From the NCBI GenBank assembly GCA_017163975.1, contig JAFFSR010000251.1, forward strand, positions 2,356,001 to 2,420,000: a stretch of 64,000 nt of DNA. The letters are read 5' to 3'. This DNA comes from Anastatus disparis. Its lineage: Eukaryota; Arthropoda; Insecta; Hymenoptera; Eupelmidae. Of the stretch, positions 28,601 to 42,422 are shown one piece after another. The notes under the pieces were generated by a model. It worked only from the letters and a program-made list of their open reading frames with translations, was not told where the DNA came from and made no database searches. Within the stretch, counting starts at the first letter, position 1, and each line of letters starts with the position of its first letter. The position numbers were made by a program, and so were the translations under genes.

Positions 28601-31600
28601 AAACTTTTTCATCGACGTCGGAGTGTCTTATCGGTCTTTTTAAAAAAAGAGAAAAAAAAATCGCATCATCCGTACCGTGCACTTGTTTTGTTAACTTCGT
28701 AAAAAACAATGGCTCGTGCTTATGGCAAATATATACCGGTCCATTGTTGCACAAACCCAAAATCCGCGGTCAAAACAATGCGCTTACATACGCGATACAC
28801 TTTGCAATATCCGATATATATATATAAAAGCACATAATAAAAGAGGGCAAGTACGTAAATGTAGAAGAGAAAGATTCAAGTTGCAGCTAAACGAAAGAGA
28901 GAGAGTAAGCTCGAAACTTGAAAAGTAGGTTCGTCGAAGGGAGAAAAAAAATAGAAAAGGAAAGTACAACAAAAAAAAAGAAGAAGAAAAGAGATTGAAA
29001 GAGAAAAAAAAAATAAAGAGTTCGAAAGAGAGAAAGGGGTATAGCCGCAAAAAGCAAGTACAAAACACGGAACAAAGTGAAAGTCGGAAGGATTTAGCCT
29101 CGACGCATATAAAAAAAAAGAGAGAGAGAGAGGGCTATGCACACGCTATGGCGATTAGATTTTCAAATGAAATCCGCACCGAGCAAATCGTGCGTGCTCG
29201 AGAGGAAATCCTTCTTTCTTTCTTTTTTTCTCTCTTCTTTTTTTAATTCTTTCGCTTTCTCTCTCTCTCTTTTTCTCTTTGCCTGTATATATGTATATTG
29301 CAGCAGCGCTACAGGAAGAGAGAGAAAGAAAAAAAGGCAACCGAAAAGGGGACCGTCGAATGCGTTTTAGCGCGGATCAAATGCATTACGTGTGCCGTGA
29401 GTATACGTGTATGTAAAATGAGAAAACGAGAAGAGAATGAGAAAGAGAAAAAAAAGAGGTAGAGCGAGAGCGAGAGAGGGGATTAAAGTGTAGTTAAATA
29501 GAGCGAAAGCAAGTGCTCATATATACGCATATGCGCGAGTATAGACGCGGTTAAAAGAAAGAGAAAATAGGCATTTTAACGAGTTTTTAGGTATATAAGT
29601 TGCTTTAATTAGTTTATTTTTTCTCTCTGTTGGCTCGAGAATTTTTAATATTAAAGTAGATCATTTTTAATAAAATGAAGCAGCATATTTATTACGGGGG
29701 TTTCGTGAGGTAAATAGCCAGAAAGAGATAATTAAGCTTATAATATCTCGACTAACAATAAAAGCAGAAGGCAAAATTTTAATAAATTTAAAATGAAAGA
29801 ATAATGCTTATACTACTGAACTGAAAAAACTAAATTCTGATGATTTTTGTATAAAAAATTAAATAGGGTAACAATACTGTCACTACTTAAAAACTTTTAA
29901 TCATTGACTCCTCGATTATTTTTTTTTTTCATTATTCGTAATCAATCGAAGAATAATACAATTTAAACATATGCATGCATTTAACATTGAAATAAAGTAA
30001 AACTCTGATCGATTATCGCAATCTTGTTTGGTTGTATATAAAGCTGAAACAATACAAAAACCCAATTCGCGGTTATAAAAAAAAAAGAGGTCGTTCATTG
30101 GTACACAGAAGAGTTATATCCTCAATGCATAGTTGTGTCTCAAGAGCTAATAAGAGTACAATACACGCGACCCTTTAGTTATATATAAGCCGAAAATCAA
30201 AGTCTTGCTTTTTTTTATACGATTCACTTTCTCTCTCTCTCTCTCATAAATTATAAAGCTTTTTTGAATGGTTCGTATAGCTGCACTTTTCTTCTTTTTA
30301 CCTTTCGCCATTCATTCTTTTGTATTCCTCTTTTAGGCTTCTCTCTTCTTTTTTGTACTTTTTATTTTTCAAATTGTTTGAGTTTGCTTGCTTTTTAAAG
30401 TTTAATGCGCAAAGTGTACGGTTGATCTGCCGAGGCAATAACGAAGTCTTTTGCACTTTATTGTTCGGTTTATTTCTTTAGTGTTTTATAACTAAAAAAT
30501 GATTTTTGAAATATATTATCATTTAATGAAATTAAAATTTTATTTGTATTCAAATGACAATTTTGAAGTGAATTCTTATTCTGGGAATAAAATTTCATAA
30601 AATTCACTATTTGAGATCATTTTAATTGAGACTTGTTAAATTGAGCCACCATTGAACTTATTTATTAAAAAAAAACAATGCTTATCTTATCAAAATACTT
30701 TCAATTCCTTCGATACCTTTATTTTTCATATTTCAGTATAACAAAAAAAGAATAAAACAAAAAAGGCAACATTATAATAAATCAAAAAAATATCCGATAA
30801 AAAAGGTATAATAAAGCTCTCGCATAGATCCACTTGATCATTTTTTTTTTATTTCACGAACAGGGACTGTATTACATTTGAAGTATCACTCGAGAATGCA
30901 TTGCGGCAAAAGAAGAAAAAAAAAAGGAAAGTAAAAGACCTTCTCTCGATAGAAAATCATCGCTATACATAGGCTTCTGATCAACAGGATTCGAGAAGGA
31001 TTATGTATACTATGACAGAAGTTCTTGTATACATGTATATCGAAGTAAAATGTCCCGGCAAGAAGAAATGAGAGAAAAAAAAGAACAAGGAAAAAGAGAG
31101 AAGTTCTTGTCAAGGAGGTACTTCGTTCAACCCTGTGATTTAATTCGAGAGGAAGTTAGGGGAAAGAGAGAGAGAGAAAAATTTCAAAGGAATGATATGC
31201 ACGCTTGTACAAACGAATCAGGCGAGGGTTGTCAACAGGTTCGATGATGATAGACTTAAACAAAAAAGAAAGAAGGGAAAATCATGTACGGCTGACTTTT
31301 TTTCATAAATTATTCAGATGTGTTTTTTAAAGTTGTTAGAAAATAATTTTTGAAATAATACGTACAGTATATAAATTCATTAAACTAGTAATTTTAATCA
31401 TAATAAAGTTTCATTAATAACATTAAATTTAAAAAAAATTTATTGCAAGAGATCTTCAATTTATTTAAACTAAAACGCGCTATCAGTAAAAATAATTTTT
31501 CTTTTCCTAGAGAAATTCAAAAAATTCTAAACGATTTAAAAAGTTATAAATCAAACAAAAATTATTATTCAAAAGTACGTAATAAAAATCAAACAATTTT

Positions 31601-33828
31601 AAATCAAAAGCAATTCAGTAAAGTGAAAGAAGTAAAAAAAATGTAACAAAAAGCCAGCTTCACGTATAACAACACTGTAACGTTAAGTTTGCTTGTAAGC
31701 ATCTAAACCAAAAGAATTCGATCATAAAAATTGGTGAGCTCTTAAACAACGTCAAAGAAACCTCAAGTATATACTCCTAGAAAAGAGAAGCGCTCGCGCG
31801 CTCTCGGTTGGGTGCTAAAAATCCAGGACGTAAACACTGACCGCGACATAAAACGTCGAGTTATGAAAGTATCGAATCTTCTGTTTTTTTTTTTCTCTCT
31901 CTCGTTTCTCTCCCCTTTCTACATTTCTCATCCCTGTACTATTTTTTTTTAACGTGCGGGTGGCATAAATCACCGTCACTTTTTCATATTTATATTCATA
32001 AGCACGTTCCTTTTTTTTGAGGAAGATTGAAGAGACCTTTGGGGATTACAAGAGTGTTAAGTAAAAAAAAAAGAGAAAAAAAAATCTAAAGAAATCGTTA
32101 AATTGTAAAATGTTATATACAAAGTTCGCTCTCTATATCGAGCGAGACCGCAAATATGAAAATCAAGGTTAGTTAAATTTTTGCTTTGTGGTTTTTGTAT
32201 ACAATTCGACCTTGTCTCTTCTGCTTGCTGTATGATCTACGATCAGGTGACACTATATTTCCGTTGACTTTGTTCTCGCGGTTAGCCTCATCGTTATCCG
32301 TCTTGATATCTACGTCTCCTGGACTCAAGACAACGATTTACGTTTGCCAAAGAGAAATGTATCTTTCTCTTTTTTTAAAAGCACAGTAAAGAATTATATG
32401 GCAATAATACATAATTCACGAGGTTCTAAAAGTATCACTGGAATATTTTTTACGTTTGAATGATTTAAATATTGAATTGTATGTGTGACGGGTTAAACCC
32501 CTTTTTCACCTAAAAGCTTCGGGGTTCAAAATAAGGAGGGGGAGAGCGTCAGTGATAGATTTAGTGGATGAGATAAATAATTCCGACTCATGTTTAAACG
32601 TTAAATGTGTAAAAAAGTATAGGATTTATTTGTTAAAATAAAAGTAATAGTTGGAATTAAAAAAACTTACAACTGCGTTTGTGAATGGGATTTTAAAATA
32701 TATTTTTCATTAGGCATGTCTTTATCCATAATACAAAAAAATCATAATTCAATAATTATATCATAAACCTTTAAATTACATAGAAAAATTTACTCTGTAT
32801 CGAAAAAAATTTTACTGTTGTATAGCAATTTTCATCTACTTTTATAAAAAATCACGTCGTTCCCGTAGTTAATAATATAATATACATATCCATGAAATTT
32901 CGCTCAGAGCAATAAATAATGATAAATTTATAAAATTTTGTTTAGCTTTATCAGGATTATTAAATCAATATAATATAACTATTTTTTATTTATAAATCTA
33001 TTCCTATCTTTTAAGTAGTAGCGTTTGGTATTAGTCAGCCGGTAATACATAACAAACCATTCTAACAAGTATGCTATTTTATAAAATATTTTTATAAAAT
33101 TTAATATTCTTATATATATTATTTATACGATTACTATTATTGTTGTAACTTTTTAAATAGTATTTGTTACATTTTATGAGTAAATCAACAATAGTTTTAA
33201 CTTTAAGTAAACTCCCAACAAATTGATTGTTGTGAAACAATTTTTTTATTTATAATTGAATATTTGATGAATGTACTTCAAAAAGTATATGTTATCATTC
33301 ATACAATAAATAATGATAATAAATTAATGAGCTATGAAAATACAACTAAATTCCACAAATTAAGACGTTCTGTAAAATCAAATCTTTTTCAAAAATTTTG
33401 TTGAATTAAAAAATATTTAAATAAAATAATAATGAATTTCATTTTATTGAAAATATAAATGACTGCATACGAATTTAATTAAAATATACTAAATCAATAA
33501 AAAAAATTTTTCCAAGTCAAAAGTTCAACGAATTTACTCTTACATAAGCTTTGCGATGACATTGTCTATGTTTAACCACATCATTTACGCTTCTTGTCGT
33601 ACATTCCTGGAAGATACTAATTGTAACGTTACATACGATACGAACATCTATACAATCAATGCCTCTTACAACTAGATATTACAATGGATTAGTTAATTAG
33701 TGTGAATACTCACAAATGAAAATGTCAAAGCATCCGTGAATCATATCACGTAACAATACGCGCGCACACACACCTCCAAATATGTATGTGTATATTTATA
33801 TGTATATAGACGTATCACATTAGACTTT
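22649..33828. other. Host non-coding DNA, long stretch
   Basis: No gene is recognised in about 11 kb. The stretch is a patchwork of pyrimidine/purine-biased, CpG-containing blocks (for example 24000-24650, 26400-26950, 27900-28200 and 28600-29600) and AT-rich blocks. Open frames here mostly come in antisense pairs in CT/GA-rich DNA (28784-29340, 23161-23367). Small simple repeats include C-runs (about 24335-24345 and 26683-26697), a cgacga-type trinucleotide tract (about 26833-26861) and GA tracts. It could be a long intron or intergenic DNA. Confidence 0.5.
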
Positions 33829-33951
33829 ATGGATTCGAGAGCCGTGCATAATCTTGCTAAGCATGGCACGATATATTGTAACGCGATTACAGAACGTCGT
33901 CGTAGTCGGTGGCGAGGTACGTTAAGTTTGAAACCACAGACTCGTAACTAA
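33829..33951 (+). other. Possible 40-codon small ORF (uncertain)
   Basis: A short frame opens with an ATG in actttatgg context and runs 40 codons to TAA, in a patch with more GC and CpG than its surroundings. The product would be Arg-rich near the middle (ERRRSRWRG). A GTACGT splice-donor-like hexamer lies inside at about 33916, so a first exon ending there is an alternative reading. There is no recognisable family, no paired acceptor in phase was found, and chance is a fair explanation. Confidence 0.15.
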
Positions 33952-36640
33952 GGTCCGTTCTATAGCGGTTTTGTCGGAAGTTTCCTGTTTATGTATACGT
34001 ATATCTATTGCCATTGCCAATGAATAATGAGAGAGCATACTGTGTTGTTGTCTATGTATAATTATTAATTGTAATGTACACAGTATGTACATGCGCATAT
34101 GGCCGCTACTTAAACTTTGCTAAATGCATTCGTCAGTGATGGGTAATATTGGAAATGATACTGTACGCACGTGGTATTGGAATAATGTAGTGTAGCTTGC
34201 ATTTAATTCAATGAGTTTTATTATATTGAAGAAAAAATTTTAATTTATATATTTGATTATGATACAAATTTTATTAATTTAGAATAATAATTTGAGGTAT
34301 ACACTTGAACTACGCTTTAAATATCTTATTAAAACTTTATAAAATAATCTATATCATTGTAATCTATGAAAGCTCTATTATGAATGAAAATTGAATTTTT
34401 CTCCATCAAAGCCAGTAATCAATGTTTTAAAAGTTTTTATAATTTTCAATTAAAATGAAAATTTTATATTAAGTTCATTAAAATGTACAATACTTAACGT
34501 CGAATAAACATTTTCCTCAACATTAAAACAAAGTATGCATCAACGAACACAGTAGCTATTCTACACCATTACCTTACTTATTTTATTTTTAAACCCATTA
34601 AATTGTCCAGAGACAGACTCTTTTGAGAAAGTAAAAAAAAAATGAAAAGAGAGAGGGAGAGAAAGAATGTTTATATTGTACTTACTTGCGTAATTGCTTG
34701 CATGTATACATTCCCTTGAGTTGTGACGCTGCTCTTTTTGACGCTTGATGATGCGTGAGTGGACGGTTTTACGCGAGAGAACAAATTGACTTGCGCGCGC
34801 CTACTCTATATATGTATATGTATTTTACCAACCACTTTTGATGTTTGCAAATTCATTAAATCGAGGATGTAATAATGCGTTGGCTCTTGATGTACAGAGC
34901 TTTCAACACGTGGACTTTGTAATTAAGTGTACAGTTATTGTGATTCTTAAACTAATGGCTATGAAGACTTTTTTGTGGTTAATTTATTAATTAACATGTT
35001 TAAAGTACATTATTTCCATGGAAAAGACATTTATGGAATTTTTAATTATAAAAATTACAATAAAAGTAAAAAAATCTTAAAAAAGCAAGTAAAACTGCAC
35101 AATAATAGTAAAAAAAGCTTATAAAATACTTAATCAATTTTCATAATTAAAATCGAAGTTCGTTAAAAATTTAGCATACGATAAAATGACGTTGAAATTA
35201 TATGCAATCTGTCACTGTCAATACTATATCTTAATCATCCAATTCAACGATTGGTCATCCAATGAATAGGAAATTTTTCGAAAAATGCACTTTTGCTCAT
35301 CACACTTGAAGCAGTTCATTGCAAGCGATACTTCTCCAAAAAGAAAAGAAAAGGAATAATATACAATAGAATAATTTCAAAGTGTCCATCTGTACGATAA
35401 AGCAAACATTTACAAAAGCCAAAAATATACTAGTTGTTACCAGTTACGCAAATAAAAGTAATATGATCGACGATCTTGAAGCCTCGTTACAACTCTATTG
35501 AAAAGACTATGACACAACGCTCTTCTCCTAGAATATGAAATGAGAAACAAATTTACGAAACTGTATATACATATTTCTAAAGCGTACTTTCAATTAATTT
35601 TCCATCAACTCACGCTCTCATCTCTTAGCTTATAGATATGTATATATTTGCTACAATAAACAGGACGAAGACTGAAAAGATGGTCGATCGCACGCTTTCA
35701 CAAATATATACATGTATACGTGTGCTCGTATGTATATAGGTATACATATTTATGGTATTATATGTGTGGCATGTGTCCATTGTATACAGAGCGCGTAAAC
35801 GTAGACAACGGCACGTGCCATATACTGTCGATGTCGAGAGAGAGAAGGAGAGAGAGTGAGGGTGGTTCAGGGAGTGTATAATACCAGCGCTCTTGGGCTT
35901 CGTTCAATGCAATGAGAGGGTGTGGGATTGAGGTTGTAGACAGTGATGAATGACCGTTGTCCAATAATGTGTATGTGTATCCTGTATAACACTTTATGTC
36001 TATGCGTGTGTGTATGGCTGTCTTAGTCTTGATGAAAATGTGTTAGTTTAACATACGTGACTGTACAGTGGTAGGATTAAACTAGGACAGTTGCATAAGA
36101 TATTTAGGTGTGTATGTTAACATATACATGTGTCTGTAGATTTTCATGCATGTAGAATTTTTTTATATGATATTAGTAAAAAAAAGAAAGAAGTTGCAAG
36201 TAATCAATTATATTTCAAAATTATTTAAAATTTATTATTATTTTTATGACAACTTAATACTAGATATACAAATTTTTTATTCATTAAATATATTACTGGA
36301 ATTAAAACCTAATTATATACATGAATTCAAAGTATTCTAATTTTTAAAATAACTAATAATACTTATAACTTTCTATTTGTTTGTGAATAATGTGTATTAA
36401 TTAATGCTTGCTTGATTGTGTTTTACCATTTGAATCATCAAGTTTCTATAAAATTGAAAAAGTTTTGGAAACAGTTTCGGTACTTAAACTATTAATTATT
36501 TCTAAAAGTTAAAATTTTGAAAAATAACGCATTGAAATTCATAAAAAATTTTTGGATACATTTTTGCATATGAAAAAATCCATCAGAAAATCACATTATT
36601 TTTTTATCTCTGTATTAATATTTTTTTCCTTCTTTTTCAG
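33952..36640. other. Host non-coding DNA
   Basis: No gene is recognised. The frames at 35758-35964 (minus) and 36146-36340 (plus) have no visible domain and lie in GA-rich or A/T-run sequence. Confidence 0.5.
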
Positions 36641-36703
36641 ATAAGCCTTAACAAGAGCGAGTGCACGTGCTTGGATTTAAAACCTCACGGGGATTTAGTC
36701 GCA
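36641..36703 (+). other. Candidate internal host exon (63 nt)
   Basis: A strong acceptor (tttttttccttctttttcag) is followed by 63 nt ending at a GTATGT donor. Only one frame is open; it encodes 21 residues starting ISLNKSECTC and ending HGDLVA. The segment is clearly less AT-rich than its flanks. Phase 0 at its end matches phase 0 of the candidate terminal exon at 38634. No family is recognised. A 21-codon open frame is not rare by chance, so this rests on splice signals and composition only. Confidence 0.3.
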
Positions 36704-37207
36704 GTATGTATATACTCTTTTATTGTACTCCTTGAAAAAAAAAAAAAATAGGATGGAAAAAGTCAAGCACGTGGATTTGACGCGATCACGAATGCAATTT
36801 CCGCGACGGGATAGGATTGAGGCTGACGAAGGTGAAACGTTGCTGCTACTGCTACGAGGAGCTGATTTTTATATGCATTGAAATTCACGTGGTTTAGAAG
36901 GATTCCTCTTTTTTCACAAGAGTGTGATAAATGGCGCTTCATTGAACGGCTCCTACGTTAGTTATTATGAATTTAAATTATCTCTTTAGCTACGTTAAAA
37001 GTGTCATAATGCTTGCTTGATTGTACGGTGGGTTTACCGGTTATGCGTTATAAATATTTAAATTATATGACATTTTAAAATTATATTCAAGTTGAAATTT
37101 CTACTCACTTATATTTTATATCTTCTTCAATGATTTAGTTTTAAAAATTTATAGAATAATTTATTACATAACAATATCCAAAATTCATGTTTTTATAGTT
37201 TTGAAAA
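36704..37207. other. Host non-coding DNA
   Basis: Nothing gene-like is visible apart from the donor of the candidate exon. It would be an intron if that exon is real. Confidence 0.5.
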
Positions 37208-37275
37208 CAAATACAGAAACACAATTTTTATTCGATTTATATCATAATCGAATTAAAATTGTATCTCTGTATTTG
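37208..37275. ncRNA. Pre-miRNA-like 68-nt hairpin (candidate)
   Basis: Two 29-nt arms, starting caaatacagaaacacaattt and ending ttgtatctctgtatttg, pair with only three mismatches around a loop of about 10 nt. Length and loop size match an animal microRNA precursor. The sequence is AT-rich and could equally be a short palindrome left by a MITE. Transcription direction is not known. Confidence 0.3.
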
Positions 37276-38633
37276 CTTATAAATTATAACACAATTACTT
37301 AAATTATTCATTTCATATCTCTAAACATTCATCATCATGGTCGATTACATTTCGTCAATTAAATTTTTATTAATCTACTTAACGAAGTACCCTTAACGAT
37401 ACAAAAAAGCATTAGTGAGATTTTCAATTTGTCCTCATAATGAAAGAGACTGCAACAATTGTCAAAGTCATTGTAAGACGAGCAAATCGATTACTGTAGC
37501 AAATTGAACTAATGATTATTTCAAAACAAGTGAATCCAAACGGACTGACTTTAGTGGATATTGGAATTATACAAAATGACAAGATAAATGCAAGTCAACT
37601 TGTCTCATATTTTTTTTCCTTATACTACTTGTACAAAGGGTCAATTAGACAAAAAATTGGTAAAGCGCGAACGAAACTGTAGTGGTAGTAAAAGCTAACG
37701 TATAGAAAAAGTAATTCGATTGAGAAAAAGAGGGAAAGACAGTTGAGATAAGAGCACAAAAAATTTGCCAGTCATCCGATGGTAATTAGTCAAGGGTAGA
37801 TTTTGTTCTTTCGTTTCAACTTGTTGTCTAGTACAAAACTAAATGCCAGAAGCTCTTCCGACAATAATTTAAAAGGAAATGTAATGATACGAGATTTCGC
37901 TGGGACAAACGAAATACAGTCCAATATAAAATTGTTAGAAACAGTTTGGTGGATTAAATTTTTGTTTAAAATAGGGTAATGCAAGGGATGGAATTTAAGG
38001 TGATGGAATTTTAAAGTGTTCGATAAAATTAAACAATTATTTGCATCACTTCTACAGGGTGCAATAAACATTTTTTAAATTTAAACCTTAAGAAAAGATT
38101 TTTAAATTTCAATGGATATTTCAGAATTGTTATTTATAAAACTACGGTAATTATTTAACTTTCAACTAACGAATAAAACAAAATTTTAACGAATAATATA
38201 ATGTAAATGTGATTAAATTATTGATGTCTATAGTAAAAACTAATTGTTTAACTCTGGCAAATTTCCTTGAATCCCTTCCGATAAAAAATAATTATGCATC
38301 CACTATTATTATTAATCAAATCATTTTATTTAACTATTTGAAAATCTATAATTTTTATTAAGACTGTACACCGAACAACATCCTCATACTGATAGAGATT
38401 ATATCCAATGCTTAAGTATATTCAAAAAGGAGACGTCGACTCTCGTAATGGTGGGTTTGATTGATTAGCCCAAAGGAAGAACGCCTTGGCGCGCATGGAT
38501 TTTATTCCAATTGATACTGGGATGAAATAATGTGTATACAAGATCGAAGCTAACTGTGGCGTTTAGTTGCGGATAAAAGAAGATCTTGATTTCAAATTTG
38601 ATTAACTGACGTGAATTTATTTTTTTTTTTCAG
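37276..38633. other. Host non-coding DNA
   Basis: No gene is recognised. The minus frame at 37790-38071 has no visible domain. Confidence 0.5.
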
Positions 38634-38702
38634 GTCACAGGGAAGGACTCTATTGATCCGCTCATGTTTCTTTGTTGTTTGACGCGAGGAATTTCTTTAT
38701 GA
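38634..38702 (+). other. Candidate terminal host exon
   Basis: A T12 tract followed by CAG makes a strong acceptor. The frame after it reads 22 codons (VTGKDSIDPL...) to a TGA at about 38700-38702, with the other two frames closing earlier. Joined in phase 0 to the candidate exon at 36641-36703, it would give a 43-residue C-terminal peptide. No polyadenylation signal was positively identified and no family is recognised. Confidence 0.25.
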
Positions 38703-41120
38703 GATACTTTTGATTTTTGCATGTTTTAATCTCACATATGAAAAAAGGTATTTGGTTTTTTAATTTTAGTTGATTTCTTTGAAATTGCAGATTGAAGATT
38801 AGTTAATATTTGATAAACATATTAAAAAGTTAAAAATATAAAAGCTTCTTCAACATCTTTAATACAAGACAATAAATAAATTCCATTTCAGAATCTCATT
38901 TACTTTTGTCTATTCTTATATAAAAAAATAAATAAAAAATTGTTATACTGGTATAACTCGAATTTGTTGGCTTTTTCTGAAAATCTCTTTCGACAAAACG
39001 ATTCTCGTTTTTACTGCCAGTTAAGCATTACAACACCATAGTAGTTCCATCTCGTCTTATACAGCCAGACCGATTTCATCTCGCGAAAAAAAAGAGATTC
39101 ATCTAAAATCCTCTCTAAAACTTTTAAAACGCGCTATATACATACGCGTAAATAAAGCAAGAAAACAAAGTGATGGTGTCCCATCATAAGCTGTCTTAAG
39201 AAAATTGGGCTGAAAAGCTCCGCGCCACTCTGCGATACCATAAAGAATAGTCTTACATGTCTTATATACACGTTGCGTCGATCTATTTTTATTACACGGA
39301 CCAGAGAAGAAAAAAAAAATCCTCCGCTTTCAAGTATAAAATCTTTATGCTCGTGAGATCTTACATTCTTTACAAGCGAGGAACACCTAAAAAAAAGAAT
39401 GAAATAAAAAAAGAAAGAAAAAAAACAAGCAAATTTAACTTGGTCTTACGGTAGTAACAACGTTTATAACGACGTTGTATCGTCAAGCCCTCCCTGGAAT
39501 CCTTATCCCTTGTAAAAGGACTTTCAATTTAACATTTTACGATTGTTGATAATAAGGTAGGGGTGGACTCAGGTGGTGGTTTTCGTGTCTGCTTGAGCGC
39601 GACGCGATTCTATTTTGTATATATGCGTATATACGTGTACTTTTAAGCAAAGCAGAATACACAAACTATAAGACAACAGTTTTCATAGATTGAGCAACGC
39701 AAAACTAAATAAGGAAAGAGAAAAAAGAAGTAATATATGAAAGATAGAGAGAAAGAGAGTAAAACAGTAAGACAAAGAAAGGAGCTTTTGTAAACAGCTC
39801 TAATGCCTGGTTATGACTTTGGGTACTTGTAGACCGCGAGGAGACTCATGGAAAGGTTCGCAAGTGTACGTAACACAGAGAGTTTTCTTTATGATATTGC
39901 TGGATTAGACTGAAATATTTCACACTTGGATATATCTTTCGTGCATTACGTTTTACGAGCTCTTCTTCGCTTTATACTTCGCTCTCTCTCTCTCTTTATT
40001 TGTCGAGAAGAGAAAGAGAACCCCTTTTTCTGGGTAACGATATATACCGGAATCTCGTAAACGAACTAACTAGATGCGTTTTCTTCTCTACTAGAGAATA
40101 CATCCATGGCAAGTGTATATATACGCGTGTGCTTTCATTTTCATAGGGTAAGCCAATTTCCATTTGTCCTATGCTACGCGCGTATAACGTAGCAAATCAG
40201 TAGTTTTTAAAGCTTACAAGCCTTAAAAACATTGAGATGTCCTTCAGATTTCGTTTATCATCCCTTCCGTCTCATTTGCGTTTCTTAATACTCGCAGCGT
40301 TCGTTTAAATTTTATGGTGTTTTATTTTTTTTCTCTTCTCGACGCGCTCGTAATTTTTAAATTGCTTTTGGGGTTTTTAAGATGCTGGGTTATTATTTTT
40401 TTTTTACTTTCTTTCGAGCTTTATAGAAGGATTTCAGTTTAAAGTTGCATTTTTCATTTAATGCCTCTCACAAAGTGGCTTTAAGCGTTTGTAATTGTCG
40501 GTATCTATTATTTAAATTAATCTAAATTATTACCATAATGATTTTATATTTTTAATTTTCTATTTGATTCATTGAAAAAATTCATTTATTTAATGAACCC
40601 GAAACGATGATGTTAGTAAAAATTATTTATAAAGATAATATTTCTATGAAAATTAGAATTCATTTTGTTTTATAAAATATTTTAAATTTGCTCTATATGT
40701 AACATAGAATAAATTTCTTATATCAATAATATTTTGTATATGTACTGAATTATTGATTGATCATTTCTGACGGCGGTTGTTTGTTGTCAATTAAACTGAT
40801 TTCTGGTGTTAATATTATTTAAATTTCTCTTTTACTTATTTCCAATAACGATTAAAAAATGTTAGACTAATAATGTATGTACTTGAATTAATACTGAATG
40901 TCAAATGAATGATAGTCACGTACAAATATTACTTAATATTATTATTTTGAAGCAAAAAATCAAATTTATAAATATTAAAAACGATGCAAAAGAACTCTCA
41001 AAGTATTCTTCTTTACATTGAATGGGTTCCTTTGAAAAAAATCTAAATTTTAAAGTAAAAAATTTGGTGATTCTCAGATGTACGTAAAACATTTGCAGTA
41101 CATATTCAATCTGTTCATTG
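38703..41120. other. Host non-coding DNA
   Basis: No gene is recognised. The frame at 39257-39454 is Lys-rich from A-runs. CpG-containing blocks (about 39050-40350) alternate with AT-rich DNA (40450-41080). Confidence 0.5.
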
Positions 41121-41328
41121 GAGCCGGTTAGTGGCTCAGTCGGTAGAGCGTTGGGTTCGTAATCTCGGGGTTCTGAGTTCGAATCCCGCTCTCGGCAGCC
41201 GATCGATAGAAGCACCACTGTACGTTACATGTACTTTGTTGACAAACACACTCTAGAGCTCCGTCGCTGATTAGCATCACAAATTGCATAAATATAGCGA
41301 CGTTAAAGAAAATGAAAAAAAAAAGAAA
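41121..41328 (+). mobile_element. tRNA-derived SINE, copy 4
   Basis: Same family as the three upstream copies. The A-box tggctcagtcgg and B-box gagttcgaatccc are intact. The tRNA-like head has a recognisable D-arm (gctcagtcggtagagc) and an anticodon-loop-like ttcgtaa. The body and the 3' end aaatatagcgacgttaaa are followed by an A-rich tail. The two antisense open frames through it (40916-41343, minus) are translations of the SINE, not genes. Confidence 0.85.
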
Positions 41329-42420
41329 ATATGTACAGAGCATCTGTTATTAATGCGATAAACTCTTTTTTTTTTTACAAAAATAATGCCCCTTTAAACT
41401 TGTATTTTTATCTTAACTTCAGACGAAACATACGCTTGAAAAATGAAAGGCATAAGTACAAGAGTCCTTTTTAGGTGATAACAAGTCCATGTATACGAAT
41501 TCGATTGTTATTATTTGCATGAAGAATAAACTACCCACAAAGTCATGCTTATTGTCGGGCTTGGTGTCGTCGATAGGGAGCATGAATAATTGTTGCTGGG
41601 CTTCGTTTGCGTAAATAATACATAGCCTTGACATTATCTACTGTCGCTATGAGTTATTACCGTGAAAGTTTGGCTATTGCACGACACCTATACGAGGGTA
41701 GATTTTAATCTAATGTTGAAATCGTACTTGATTATTTCTTCTTGTAATTATAATTGAAGAAAGAAGATGTTAATGTATCTTAATGTTTATTATGCATAAG
41801 GATTTTATAGTAAACAAAAAAGTATAAAAGTAATAAAAAAAATAAATAAAAATTGTAAAGATATATATAACGAGTTGGTCACGCATCAGTTTATTTTTTT
41901 CTTTTTAATTTTTTATACGAAGTAAACAAAACATGTTACAATAAATATTTTAGTCAGATCAAAGTCGATTATTTTTTATCTTTTTGTGGGGGATCCAAAT
42001 AGATTTAATGCATTAAAAATCAAGAAAATTAAAATAAAATTCTAAATTGTTGGAATATCTTAATTATAAACCAAGACGTATTTTCCAAATTACTTTATTG
42101 ATATTTTTCATCATCTCGATAATTTTCTTCTTCACGAGTTAGTTATGCTATTTAAAATTTCTTCTCAACATAGTCTAATTTTTTCGTACTAAATATTTCA
42201 TTTGAATTTCAATATAATTTATATTGAAACCTTAAAATTCATGTTAATACATTAAAGTGCACTTATTGTATAAAAATAAAAAATTGAATGAAACTAGTTG
42301 ATTGCATAAATTAGGATGATAGCACGAAAGTATCTAGTTCCATAATCAGGTATGACTATATAAGTACAAAAGTTGTGTTAAAGTATTTGAGTACATTAAA
42401 GTGCATCATGATTGTATGAG
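41329..42420. other. Host non-coding DNA left of the giant transposon
   Basis: No gene is recognised. The minus frame at 41419-41634 has no visible domain. The last bases (tgagtg) form the left flank of the giant element. Confidence 0.5.
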
Positions 42421-42422
42421 TG

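Noticed and set aside
28784..29370. Cluster of overlapping frames on both strands
   Set aside because: The region is GA/CT-rich with runs; all frames give low-complexity Phe/Leu/Ser or Lys/Arg/Glu sequence and no domain is visible.
40916..41343. Two overlapping minus-strand open frames
   Set aside because: They are antisense translations of the SINE at 41121-41328.
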